Origin: Rhinopithecus roxellana
Lineage: Eukaryota > Chordata > Mammalia > Primates > Cercopithecidae
Assembly (NCBI RefSeq): GCF_007565055.1
Contig: NW_022141637.1
Location: 96,207 to 160,206 of the forward strand
Reading direction: 5' to 3'
Length of the DNA: 64,000 nucleotides
Position numbers and translations under genes: made by a program
Part shown: positions 37,996 to 54,800 of the stretch, piece by piece
How the letters are laid out: the number at the start of each line of letters is the position of its first letter
Numbering within the stretch: position 1 is the stretch's first letter
Notes under the pieces: generated by a model
What the model was told of the DNA's origin: nothing
The model's database searches: none
The model's input: only the letters and a program-made list of their open reading frames with translations

Positions 37996-38936
37996 ATGGG
38001 GAAAAAGCAGGGCCAAAATGCTGGAAATTCAAAAAATAAGAGTGCATCTCTCCCTCCAATGGAACACAGCTCATCACCAGCAATGGATCAAAGCTGGACG
38101 GAGAATGACTTTGATAAGTTGAGAGGAGAAGGCTTCAGAAGATCAAACTTCTCAGAGCTAAAGAAGGAACTATGTACCTAGCACAAAGAACTAGAAATCC
38201 TGTAAAAAATGAAAGAAGGGATAACTAAAAAAAAACAAAAAAAAAAAAATAAAAAAAAGAATATCATGCAGAGAATGCCATAAACGAACTGACAGAGATA
38301 AAACCATGACACAAGAAATACGTGACAAATGCACAAGCTTCAGTAACAGACTGATCAACTGGAAGAAAGAGTATCAATGATTGAAGATCAAATGAATGAA
38401 ATGAAGTGAGAAGAGAAGTCTAGAGAAAAAAGGAAAAAGTAATGAACAAAGACTCCAAGAAATATGGGATTAAGTGAAAAGATCAAATCTATCTGATTGC
38501 TGTGTGAAAGTGGGGGGGAAATGGAACCAAGTTGGAAAGCACTCTGCAAGATATCATCCAGGAGAACTTCCCCAACCTAGTAAGGCAGGCCAACATTCAA
38601 ATTCAGGAAATAAAAAGAACACCACAAAGATACTCCTCGAGAAGAGCAACTCCAAGACAAAAATTGTCAGATTCAGCAAAGTTGAAATGAAGGAAAAAAT
38701 GTTAAGGGCAGCCAGAGAGAAAGGTCGGGTTACACACAAAGAGAAGCCCATCAGACTAACAGCAGATCTCTCGGCAGAAACTCTACAAGCCAGAAGAGAG
38801 TGGGGGCCAATATTCAACATCCTTAAAGAAAAGAATTTTAAACCCAGAATTTCATATCCAAACTAAGCTTCATAAGTGAAGGAGAAATAAAATCCTTTAC
38901 AGACAAGCAAATGCTTAGAGATTTTGTCACCACCAG
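37996..38936 (+). pseudogene. L1 ORF1 (RNA-binding chaperone) remnant
   Basis: Starts at ATGGGGAAAAAGCAGG, the normal ORF1 beginning. ORF1p is the trimeric coiled-coil RNA chaperone that packages L1 RNA in the cytoplasm. The frame stays open for only 61 codons (to 38,181). An A-rich patch (38,227-38,260) and several indels break it, then a 130-codon piece (38,474-38,866) covers the RRM/C-terminal region. After GTCACCACCAG (near 38,936) the sequence jumps to the inter-ORF spacer (AAACTGCATCAACTAACG). The last part of the C-terminal domain is therefore deleted. Confidence 0.88.
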
Positions 38937-38980
38937 AAACTGCATCAACTAACGAGCAAAATAACCAGCTAATATCACAA

Positions 38981-42738
<3,758 letters not shown>

Positions 42739-42967
42739 ACAATGAGATTACTTGGACTCTGGAAGGGGAATATCACACACTGGGGCCTATTATGGGGAGG
42801 GCGGAAGGGGCAGGGATGGCATTGGGAATTACACCTGTTGTAAATGACCAGTTGATTGGTGCTGACGAGTTGATGGGTGCAGCACACCAACATGGAACAA
42901 GTGTACATATATAACAAACCTGCACGTTGTGCACATGTACCCTAGAACTTAAAGTATAAAAAAAATT
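42739..42967 (+). mobile_element. L1 3' UTR and short A-tail
   Basis: 3' UTR with the GGGGAGGGCGGAAGGGG purine tract and the AACTTAAAGTATAAAAAAAA end. The tail is short compared with the 59-A run of the L1 at 33.9 kb. Alpha satellite begins immediately after it. Confidence 0.88.
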
Positions 42968-45061
42968 AGTTTCTCATAAAAGTTCTATCTAGTTTTTCTC
43001 GGAGGGTACTTCCTTTGTCATCATAGGCTTCATTGCAATCCAAACTATCCCTTCTCAGATTCCCCAAAAGCCGTGCTACCAAACTGCTCCATGAAGAGAA
43101 TACTGTAACTCTGTGAGATGAATTCACACATCACAAAGCAGTTTCTCAGAAAGCTTCTTTCTAGTTTTTATCGGAGGATATTTTCTTTGTCACCTTAGGC
43201 ATCAATATGCTCCCAATATCCTACTGCCCATTCCAGGAAAACAGTGTTAGCAAACTGCTCCATGAAAATAATGGTGTAACTCCTTGAGACACATTCACCC
43301 CTCACAAAGCAGTTTCTCGGAAAGCTTCTTTCTAATTTCCGTGGGAAGATATTTCCTTTCTCACAATAGGCATAATATGCTCCCAAATTTCCTCTTGAAG
43401 ATTCCGTGAAACAGTGTTAGCAAAGTGCTCTGTTAAAAGACAGGTGTATCTCTGTGAGATGGATTCACACATTATGCAGAAGTTTGTCAGAGGGCTTCTT
43501 CTAGTTTTCTCTGAGGGTATTTCCTTTGTCACCATACGCTTCAATTAGCTCCCAAGTATCCCATTGCAGATTCCAAGAAAACAGTATTAGCAAACTGATC
43601 AATAAAAAGAACAGTGTAACCCGGTGAGATGAATTCACACATCACAAAGCAATTTCTCAGATGCCTCTTTTTCTTTTTTATCTAAGGATTTTCCCTTGTC
43701 ACCATAGGCTTCAAGGCACTCCATAGATCCTGTTGCAGATTCCACGAGAACGTTGTTAGAAAAACTACTCCATGAAAAAAAAATGTGTAACTCTGTGAGA
43801 TAAATTCATACATTAACAACCAGTTTCTCAGAAAGCTTCTTTCTAATATTGTTATGATATTTCCTTTGCCACCATGAGCTTCAATCTGCACTTCAAATAT
43901 CCCATTGCAGATTCCAAGAAAAAGTGTTAGCAAATTGTTCAGTAAAAAGAACAGTGTAACTTTGTGAGATAATTTCACACATCACAAAGCAATTTCTCAG
44001 AAAGCCTCGTTTTGGTTTTTATCTGAGGATATTTCCCTTGTCATCATAGGCTTCACAGCACTCCCCATCGATCCTGTTGCAGATTCCACGAGACCATTGT
44101 TTGCAAACTACTCCATGAATAGAAATGTTTAATTCTGTGAGATAAATTCATACATCACAAACCAGTTTCTCAGAAAGCTTCTTTCTAGTTTTTATATGAG
44201 GATATTTCCTTTGTCACCGTGAGCTTCAATGCACTCCCAAATATCCCATGCAGATAACAAGAAAACAGGGTTAGGAAACTGCTCAATGAAAAGAACAGTG
44301 GAACTCTATGACACAAATTCACATATCACAAAGCAGTTTCTCAGACAACTTCTTTCTAGTTTTTATCTGAGAATAGTTCCTTTTTTTACCTGAATAGTCC
44401 TCAATGTCCTGGTGAATACACCTTCACAGATTCCACAAAAATAGTGTCAGCAAACTGCTCAATGAAAAGAAAGGTTTAGCTGTGGGAGATGATTCACACA
44501 TCACAAGCAGTTTCCCAGAAAGCTTCTTTTGCTTTTTACCTGATCATATTCACTTATCAGCATAGGCTTCAATGCGCACCAAAATATCCTATTATGAATC
44601 CCACGAAAACGGTGTTAGGAAACTTCAACACAAAAAGAAATGTGTAACTCTGTGAGATGAATTCACTCATGATAAAGAATTTTCTCAGAAAACTTCTTTC
44701 TTGTTTTTAACTGAGGAAACTTCCTTTGTCATCATATGCTTCAAAGTGCGCCAAATATTACATTGCAGGTCCCAAGAAAACAGTGTTAGCAAACTGCTCA
44801 ATGAAAAGAACAATGCAACTCTGTGTGAGACGAATTCACACATCACAAAGCAGTTTCTCAGAAAGCTTCTTTCTAGTGATTATGGAAGGATATTTCCTTT
44901 GTCACTATAGTCTTCAATGCGATCCAAATATCCCTTCTCAGATTCCGAAAGAGTGCTACCAAACTGCTCCATGAAAAGAATCATGTAACTCATTGAGATG
45001 AATTAACACATCACAAAGCTTTTTCTCAGAAAGCCCCTTTCTAGATTTTATCAGAGAATAT

Positions 45062-45078
45062 TTCCTTTTTCACCATAG
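45062..45078 (+). promoter_or_regulatory. pJ-alpha-type motif in an alpha monomer
   Basis: TTCCTTTTTCACCATAG matches the published pJ-alpha consensus TTCCTTTTYCACCRTAG. It lies in a type-J monomer. Most other monomers have TTCCTTTGTCACCATAG instead. Confidence 0.6.
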
Positions 45079-47790
45079 GCCTTAAACCGATCAAGATATC
45101 CCATTGCAGATTCCAAGAAAAAACGTGTTAACAAAGGGCTCAGTGAAAGAATGGTGTAACTGTGTGAGATGAATTCACACATCACAAAGCAGTTCCTCAG
45201 AAAGCATCTTACTAGTTTTATCTGAGGATAGTTCCTTTGTCACCGTAGGCCTCAATGCACTCTCAAATATCCCTTTGCAGATTTCATGAAAACAATGTTA
45301 GCATACTTCCCCATGAATAGAAACGTGTAACTCTGTGAGATGATTTTACGCATCACAAAGAAGTTTCTCAGGAAAGTTCTTTCTAGTTTTTATTGGAGGA
45401 TATTTCCTTTGTCACCATAGGCTTCATTGCGATCCAAAATATCCCTTCTCAGTTTCCCCAAAAGCCATGCTACAAAACTGCTCCATGAAGAGAATCCTGT
45501 AACTCTGTGAGATGAATTCTCACATCAGAAAGCAGTTTCTCAGAAAGCTTCTTCTAGTTTTTATATAAGGATATTTCCTTTGTCACTGTGAGCTTGAACG
45601 CACTTCCAAATATCCCATTGCAGATCCCAAGGAAACAGTGTTGGGAAACTGCTTAATGAAAAGAACAGTGGTAACTCTGTGAATTGAATTCACACATCAC
45701 AAAACAGTGTCTCAGACAACTTATTTGTAATTTTTATCTGAAGATAGCTCCTTTTTCACCTGAATAGGCCTCAATGTGCTCGGGAATATATCTTCGCAGA
45801 TTCCACAAAAATAGAGTCAGCAAACAGTTCAATGAAAAGAAAGGTATAACTGTGGGAGCAGTTTCCCAGAAGCTTCTTTTTGCTTTTTACCTGATCATAT
45901 TTCCCTCATCACCAGAGGCTTCAAAGCACACCCAAATGTCCTATTGAGGATACCAAGAAAACGGTGTTAGGAAACTTCAACACAAAAAGAAATATGTAAC
46001 TCTGTGAGATGAATTCACACACGACAAAGAAGTTTCTCAGAAAGCTTCTTTCTTGTTTTTAAGTGAGGATATTTCCTTTGTCACCATACGCTACAAAGCG
46101 CTCCCAAATATTCCATTGCAAATCCCAAGAAAACAGTGTTAGCAAACGGCTCAATGAAAAGAACAATGTAACTATGTGAGATGAATTCACAAATCACAAA
46201 GCAGTTTCTCAGAAAGCTTCCTTGTAGTTTTTATGTGAGGATATTTCGTTTGTCACCATAGACTTCAATGCGATTCAGAATATCCCTTCTCAGCTTCCCA
46301 GAAAAGAGTCCTACCAAACTACTCCATGAGAAGAATTATGTAACTCAGTGAGATGAATTCACGCATCACAAAGCTGTTTCTCAGAACGCTTTTTTCTTGT
46401 TTTTTTCAGAGAATATTTCCTGTTTCACAACAGGCCTCAAAGCGATCCCAAATATCCTATTGCAGATTCCAAGATAAACGTGTTATCAAACGGCTCAGTG
46501 AAAAGAATGGTGTAACTCTGTGAGATGAAGTCACACATCACAAAGCAGTTTATCAGAACGCTTTTTTCTAGTTTTTATCTGGGGATATTTCCTTTGTCAC
46601 CATAGGCCTCAATGCACTCTTAAATATCCCTTTGCAGATTCCATGAAAAAAAGTTAGCAAACTGTTACATAAATAGAAACGTATGTCTCTGTGAGATGAT
46701 TTCACACATCACAAAGAAGTTTCTCAGAAAACTTCTTTCTAGTTTTTATTGGAGGATATTTCCATTGTCACCATAGGCTTCATTGTGATCCAAAATATCC
46801 CTTCTCAGTTTCCCCAAAAGCTGCGCTACCAAACTGCTCCATGAAGAGAATCCCGTAACTCTGTGAGATGAATTCTCACATCACAAAGCAGTTCATCAGG
46901 AAGCTTCTTTCTAGTTGCTATCTGAGGATATTTCCTTTGTCACCACAGGCTTCAATGCACTCCCAAGTATCCCGCTGCAGATCCCAAGAAAACAGTGATA
47001 GCAAACTGCTCAGTGAAAAGAAGAGTGTAACTCTGTGTGATGAATTCACACATCAGAAAGCAATTTCTCAGAAGGCCTCTTTTTGGTTTCTACCTGAGGA
47101 TATTTCCTTTGTCATCATAGGCTTCAAAGTACTCTTGAGATCCTGTAGCATATTCCATGAGAACGTTGTTAGCAAACTATACGATGAAGAGAAATGTGTA
47201 ACTCTAAGAGAGGAATTCATATCTCACAAACCAGTTTCTCAGAAAGCTTCTTTCTAGTTTTTATATGAGGATATTTCCTTTGTCATCATGAGCTTCAATA
47301 CGTTCCCAAATAACCTCTTGCAGATTTCACGAAATCAGTGTTAGGAAACTTCAACACAAAAAGAAATGTGTAAGTTTGTGAGATGAATTAACACAGCACA
47401 AACCAGTTTCTCAGAAAGCTTATTTCTTGTTTTTAATGAGGATATTTCCTTTGTCACCATACACTTCAATGTGCTCCCAAATATTCCATTGCAGATCCCA
47501 GGAAAACAGTGTTAGCAACTTTCTCAATGAAAATAGCAAAGTAACTTTGTGAGACGAATTCACACATCACAAACTAGTTTCTCAGAAAACTTCTTTCTAC
47601 TTTTTATGGGAAGATAGTTCATTTGTCACCGTAGTCTCATTATGCGATCCAAAGTATCCCTTCTCAGATTCCCAAAAAACAGTCCTAACAAACTGCTCCA
47701 TAAAAGGAATCGTGTAACTTAGTGAGAATAATTCACACATCACAAAACTGTTTCTCAGAAAGCTTCTTTTTAGTTTTTATCAGAGAATAT

Positions 47791-47807
47791 TTCCTTTTTC
47801 ACCATAG
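47791..47807 (+). promoter_or_regulatory. pJ-alpha-type motif in an alpha monomer
   Basis: TTCCTTTTTCACCATAG again, in another type-J monomer. Confidence 0.6.
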
Positions 47808-50800
47808 GTCTCAAAGCAATGCCAAATATCCCACTGCGGTTTCCAAGAAAAACCTGTGAAAAAACTGCTCAATGAAAAGAATGGTGTAACTGTGTGAGAT
47901 AAATTCACACATCACAAAGCAGTTTCTCAGAAAGCTTCTTTGTAGTTTTTATCTGAGGATGTTTCTTTTGTCACCATAGGCTTCAATGCACTCTCAAATA
48001 TCTGTTTGCAGATTCCACTAAAACAATGTTAGCAAACTGCTCCATGAATAGAAACGTGTAACTCTGTGAAATAATTTCACACATCACAACGAAGTTTCTC
48101 AGAAAGCTTCTTTCTACTTTTTACCAGAGGATATTTCCTTTCCCACTATTGACTTCAATGTGCTCGCAAATATCCTACTGCAGATTCCATGAAAACTGCT
48201 CCATGAAAATAATGGTGTAACTCTTTGAGATGCATTCTCACATCGCAAAGCAGTTTCTCATAAAGCTTCTTTCTAGTTTTCATCGGAGGACATTTTCTTT
48301 TTCACAGAAGGAGTGATACACTCCCAAATTTCCTCTTGCAGATTCCACGAAAACAGTGTTAGCAAACTTCTCCATGAAAAGACAGATATATCTCTGTGAG
48401 ATAAGTTGACACATCACAAAGCAATTTCTCAGAAATCCTCTTTTTGGTTTTATCTGAGGATATTTCCCTTGTCATCATAGGCTTCAAGGTGCTGCCACAG
48501 ATCCTGTTGCAGACTCCACGAGAATATCATTAGCAATCTACTCCATAAAAAGAAATATGTAATGCTGAGAGATGAATTCATACATCACAAACCAGTTTCT
48601 CAGAAAACTTCTCTCCAGTTTTTATCAGAGGATATTTCCTTTGTCACCATAGGCTTCATTGTGATCCAAAATATCCCTTCTCAGATTCCCCAAAAGCAGT
48701 GCTACCAAACTGCTCCATGAAGAGCATCCTGTAACTCTGTGAGATGGATTCACACATTACAAAGCAGTTTCTCAGAAAGCTTCTTTCTAGTTGTTATCTG
48801 AGGGTATTTCCTTTGTCACCATAGTCTTCAATGCCCTCCCAATATCCTACCGCCGATTCCAGGAAATCAGTGTTACCAAACTGCTCCATGAAAATAATGG
48901 TGTAACTCTTTGAGATGTATTCACACATCACAAAGCAGTTTCTCAGAAAGCTTCTTTCTAGTTTTCATCGGAGGATATTTCCTTTTTCACAATAGGCGTA
49001 ATACACTCAGAAATATCCTCTTGCAGATTCCACAAAAACAGTGTTAGCAAACTGCTCCATGAAAAGACAGGCGTATCTCTGTGAGATAAATTCACACATT
49101 ACAAAGATGTTTCTCAGAGGGTTTCTGTCTAGTTTTTATCTGAGGATATTTCCTTTGTCACTATAGGCTTCAATGTGCTCCCAAATATCCCATTGCAGAT
49201 TCCAAGAAAACAGTGTTAGCAAACTACTCAGTGAAAAGAACAGTGTAACTCTGTGTGATGAAATCACACATCACAAAGCAATTTCTCGGAAAGCCTGTTT
49301 TAGGTTTTTATCTAAGGATATTTCCTTTGTCACCATAGGCTTCAAGGAGCACCCATAGATCCTGTTGCAGATTCCAGGAGATGGTCGTTAGCAAACTACG
49401 CCATGAAAAGAAATGTGTATCTCTACCAGATGAATTCATACATCACAAACTAGTTTCCCAGAAAGCTTTTTTCTGTTTTTTACATGAGGATAATTCCTTT
49501 GTCACCATGAGCTTCAATGCATTCCCAAATATTCTCTTGCAGATTCCACAAAAACGGTGTTAGGAAAATTCAACATGAAAAGAAATGTGTAACCCTGTGA
49601 GATGAATTAACACAGCACTAACTGGTTTCTCAGAAATCTTATTTCTTGTTTTTAACTGAGAATATTTCCTGTGTCATCATACACTTCAATGCACTCCCAA
49701 ATATTCCAAATATTCCATTGAATATCCCAAGAAAACAGTGTTAGTAAATGCTCAATGAAAAGAACAATGTAACTTTGTGAGATAAATTCACACGTCACAA
49801 AGTAGTTTCTCAGAAAACTTCTTTCAGTTTTTTTGGGAGGGTATTTCCTATGTCACCATAGTCTTCAATGTGATCCAAAATATCCCTTCATAGATACCCA
49901 AAAAGAGTGCTACCAAACTGCTCCATGAAAAGAATCGTGTAACTCAGTGATATGAATTAATACATCACAAAGCTGTTTCTCAGAAAGACTCTTTCTAGTT
50001 TTTATCAGAGAATATTTCATTTTTCACCATAGGACTCAAAGCGATCCTGAAGATCCCATTGCACATTCCAGGAAAAACGTATTAACAAACTTCTCAAAGA
50101 AAAGACTGGTGTAACTGTGTGAGATGTATTCACACATCACAAATAAGTTTATCAAAAAGATTCTTTCTAGTTTTTGTCTGAGAATATTTCCTTTGTCACA
50201 GTGAGCTTCAATGTGCTCCCAAATATCCCATTGCAGAACCCAAGAAAACAGTCTTAAGAAACAATTCAATGAAAAGAACAGTGCAACTCTGTGAAATGAA
50301 TTCACACATCACAAAGCAGTTTTTCAGAAGGCTTCTTTCTAGTTTTCATCGGAGGATATTTCCATTTTCACAAAGGGCATGATATGCTCCCAAATTTCCT
50401 CTTGCAGATTCCACAAAAACAGTATTAGAAAATTGCTCCATGAAAAGACAGGTGTATGTCTCTGAGAGGAATTCAAACATTACAAAGAGTCTTCTTAGAG
50501 TGCTTCTTTCTAGTTTTTATCTGAGGATATATCCTTTGTCACCATAGGCTTCAATGTGCTGATAAATATCCTTGCAGATTCCAAAAAAACAGTGTTAGCA
50601 AACCCCTCAGCAAAAAGAACACTGTAACACTGTGAGATGAATTAACACAACACAAAGCAATTTCTCAGAAAGCCTCTATTCGATTTTTATCTGAGGATAT
50701 TTCCCTTGTCATCATAAGCTTCAAGGCGCTCCTAAAGATCCTGTTGCAGATTCCACGACACCATTGTTAGCAAACTACTCCATGAAAAGAAATGTGTAAC

Positions 50801-51832
50801 TCTGGGAGGTGAATTCATACATCACAAACCAGTTTCTCAGAAAGCTTCTTTCTAGTTTTTATATGAGGATATTTCCTTTGTCACCATGAGCTTTAGTGTG
50901 CTCCCAAATATCCCATTGCAGTTCCCAAGAACACAGTGTTAGGAAACTGCTCAATGAAAAGAACAGTGTAACTCTGTGGCATGAATTCACACATCACAAA
51001 GCAATTTCTCAGACAGCTTCTTTCTAGTTTTTATCTGAGGATAATTCCTTTGTCATCTGAATAGGCCTCAATGCTCTTGCAAATATAAATTTGCAGATTC
51101 CACAAAAATAGTGTTAGCAAACAGCTCAATGAAAAGAAAGGCGTAACTCTGGGAGATGAATTCACACATCACAAAGCAGTTTCCCAGAAAGCTTCCTTTT
51201 GGTTTTTACCTGATCATATTTCCCTTATCACCGTAGGCTTCAATGCGCACCCAAACATCCTATTGCAGATTCCACGAAAACTGTGTTAGGAAGCTTCAAC
51301 ACTAAAAGAAATGTGTAACTCTGTGAGATTAATTCACACATGACAAAGAAGTTTCTCAGAAAGCTTCTTTCTTGTTTTTAACTGAGGATATTTCCTTTGT
51401 CATCATACGCTTCAAAGTGCTCCCAAATATTCCATAGCAGATCCCAAGAAAACAGTGTTAGCAAACTGCTCTATGACAGGAACAATGTAACTTTGTGAGA
51501 TGAATTCACACATCCATAAGCAGTTTCTCAGAAAGCTTCTTTGTAGTTTTTATGGGAGGATATTTCCTTTGTCACCATAGTTTTCAATGCCATCTAAAAT
51601 ATGCCTTCTCAGATTCCCTCAAAAAAGTGCTACCAAACTGCTACATGAAAAGCATCATGTAGCTCAGAGAGATGAATTCAGACATCACAAAGCTGTTTCT
51701 CAGAAAGCTTCTTTCTAGTTTTTATCAGAGAATATTTCCTTTCTCACCATAGGCCTCAAAGCGATCCCGAATATCTCATTGCAGATTACAAGGAAAACCT
51801 GTTAACAAACTGCTCAATGAAAAATATGGCGT

Positions 51833-54800
51833 ATTATGCCTATTGTGAAAAAGGAAATATACTCTGAAGAAACCTAGAAAGAAGCTTTCTGAGAAACTTC
51901 TTTGTGATATGTGAATGCATCTCAAAGAGTTACATCATCATTTTCGTGGAGCAGTTTGCTAACACTGTTTTCCTGGAATCGGCAGTAGGATATTGGGAGT
52001 GCATTGAAGCCTATGGCGACAAAGGAAATATCCTCAGATCACAACTAGAAAGAAGCTTTCTGAGAAACTTCTTTATGATGTGTGAAATCATCTCAGAGTT
52101 ACACGTTTCTGTTCATGGAGCAGTTTGCTAACATTGTTTTCATGGAATCTGCAAACGGATATTTGAGAGTGCATTGAAGCCTATGGTGACAAAGGAAATA
52201 TCCTCAGATAAAAACTAGAAAGAAGCTTTCTGAAAAACTGCTTTGTGATGTGTGAATTCATCTCACAAAGCTACAACATTCTTTTCATTGAGCAGTTTTT
52301 TCACACATTTTTCTTGGTAGTTGAATGGGATATTCGGGATCACTTTGAGGCCTATGGTGAAAAGGGAAATATTCTCTGATAAAAACTAGAAAGAAGCTTT
52401 CTGAGAAACAGCTTTGTGATATGTGAATTCATCTCACTGAGTTACATGATACTTTTCATGGAGCAGTTTGCTAGCACACTTTTTAGGGAATCTGTGAAGG
52501 GATGTTTTGGATCACATTGAAGACTATAGTGACAGAGGAAATATCCTCCCATAAAAACTAGAAAAAAGCTTTCTGAGAAACTGCTTTGTGATGTGTGAAT
52601 TCATCTCACAGAGTTACACCATTCTTTTCATTGAGTAGTTTGTTAACACGTTTGTCTTGGAATCTGCAATGGGATATTCGGGATCGCTTTGAGGCCTATG
52701 ATGAAAAAGGAAATCTTCTCAGATAAACCCAGAAAGAAGCTCTCTGAGAAACTACTTTGTGATGTGTGAATTTATCTCACAGCTGTACACCATTCTTTTC
52801 ATTGAGCAGTTTGCTAACACTATTTTCTTGGAATCTGCAAAGGTATGCTCGTGAGTGCCTTGAGTCCTATGGTGAAAAAGGAAATATCTTCAGTTACAAA
52901 CCAGAAAGAAGTTTTCTGAGAAGCCAGTTTGTGCTGTGTTAATTCATCTCACAGAGTTACACATTTCTTTTCATGGAGCAGTTTGCTAACACCGTTTTCG
53001 TTGTATCTGCAAGACGATATTTGGGAGCACATTGAAGCCTATGGTGACAAAGGAAATGTCCTCAGATAAAAACTACAAAGAAGCTTTCTGAGAAACTTCT
53101 TTGTCATATGTAAATTCATCTCACAGAGTTACACATTTGCTACCTTGTTGAAGTTTCCTAACACCATTTTCATGGAATTTGCAATAGGATATTTGGGTGC
53201 GCATTGAAGTCTACGGTGACAAGGGAAATATCATCAGGTAAAAAACAAACAAAAAAAAGCTTTCTGGGAAACTGCTTTGTGATGTGTGAATTCATCTCCC
53301 TCAGTTACACCTTTCTTTTCATTGAGCACTTTGCTAACACTATTTTTGTGTTATCTGCAAAGGTATATATGTGAGCACATTGAGGCCTGTTCAGGTGAAG
53401 AAGGAACTTTTCTCAGATAAAAACTAGAAAGAAGCTGTCTCAGAAACTTTTTTGTGAAGTGTGAATTCATATCACAGAGTTCCACTGTTTTTTTCTTTGA
53501 GTAGTTTTCTAACACTCTTTTCTTGGGATCTGTCATGAGGTATTTGGGAGTGAATTGAAGCTCACGGTGATAAAGGAACTATCGTCATATAAAAACTAGA
53601 AAGAAGCTTTCTGAGAAACTGATTTGTGATGTGTGAATGCATCTCAAAGAGTTACACCATTATTTTCATGGAGCAATTTGTTAAGACTGTTTTCCCGGAA
53701 ATGGCAGAAGGATATTCGGAGAGCATTGAAGCCTACGATAACAAAGGAAATATCCTCAGATAGCAACTAGAAAGAAGCTTTCTGAGAAACTGCTTTGTGA
53801 TGTGAGAATTCATCTCACAGAGTTACAAGATTCTCTTCATGGAGCAGTTTGGTTGCACTGCTTTTGGGGAATCTGAGAAGGGATATTTTGGATCACAATG
53901 AAATCTATGGTGACAAAGGAAATATCCTCTGATAAAAACTAGAAGGATCCCTCTGAGAAACTTCTTTGTGAAGTGTGATTTCATCTCACAGAGTTACATA
54001 TTTCTATTCATTGAGCAGTTTTCTAACATTGTTTTTGTGGAATCTGCAAAGGGATATTTGAGAGTGCACTGAGGCCTATGATGACAAAGGAAATATCCTC
54101 TGATAAAAACGAGAAAGAAGCTTTCTGAGAAACTGCTTTGTGGTGTGTGAATTCATCTCACACAGTTACACCGTCCTTTTCATTGAGAAGTTTGTTAGCA
54201 CGTTTTTCTTTGATTCCGCAATGGGAAATTCAGGATTGCTTTGAGGCCTATGGTGCAAAAGGAAATATTCTCTGATAAAAACTAGAATACAACTTTCTGA
54301 GAAATAGCTTTGTGATGTGTGAATTCATCTCACTGAGTTCACGATTCCTGTCAGGGAGCAGTTTGGTAGCACTCTTCTGAGGGAATCTGAGAAGGGATAT
54401 TTTGGATGGCAATGAAGACTATGGTGACAAAGGAAATATTCTCCCACAAAAACTAGAAAGAAGCATTCTGAGAAACTGTTTTGTGATGTGTGAATTCATC
54501 TCACATGTTACATTGTTCTTTTCACTGAGCAGTTTGTTAACACAGTTTTCTTGGAATCTGCTATGGTGTATAGGTAGCGCATTGAAGCATATGGTGACAA
54601 AGGAAATATCCTGAGTTAAAAACAAGAAATAAGTTTTCTGAGATACTGGTTTGTACTGTGTTAATTCATCTCACAGAGTTACACATTTCTTTTCGTGTTG
54701 AAGTTTCCTAACACCGTTTTCGTGGAATCTACAATAGGATGTTTTGGTGTGCATTGATGTCTATGGTGACAAGGGAAATTTGATCAGGTAAAAACAAAAA

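Larger units (their letters stand above)
42968..51832 (-). repeat. Alpha satellite, minus orientation (about 52 monomers)
   Basis: Tandem monomers of about 170 bp, recognised from the reverse complements of GAATTCATCTCACAGAG, ACTAGAAAGAAGC and TTTCTGAGAAACTGC. The monomers are diverged and of several types. Labelling twelve types A-L by diagnostic variants, I read the order from 43,040 upward as H G F E D C D C B A L K J I H C B A L K J I H E D (A/C) L K J I G F D H G F E D (A/C) L K J C F E D C B A L K J. This is a descending A-to-L cycle with deletions, as expected on the minus strand. Open frames up to 129 codons arise because 171 is a multiple of three; they are not genes. Confidence 0.95.

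Noticed and set aside
46868..47257. 129-codon frame in alpha satellite (also 58,648-59,052 with 134 codons and other frames of 60-98 codons)
   Set aside because: Alpha monomers are near 171 bp, a multiple of three, so frames persist across monomers. The peptides are just repeated monomer translation.
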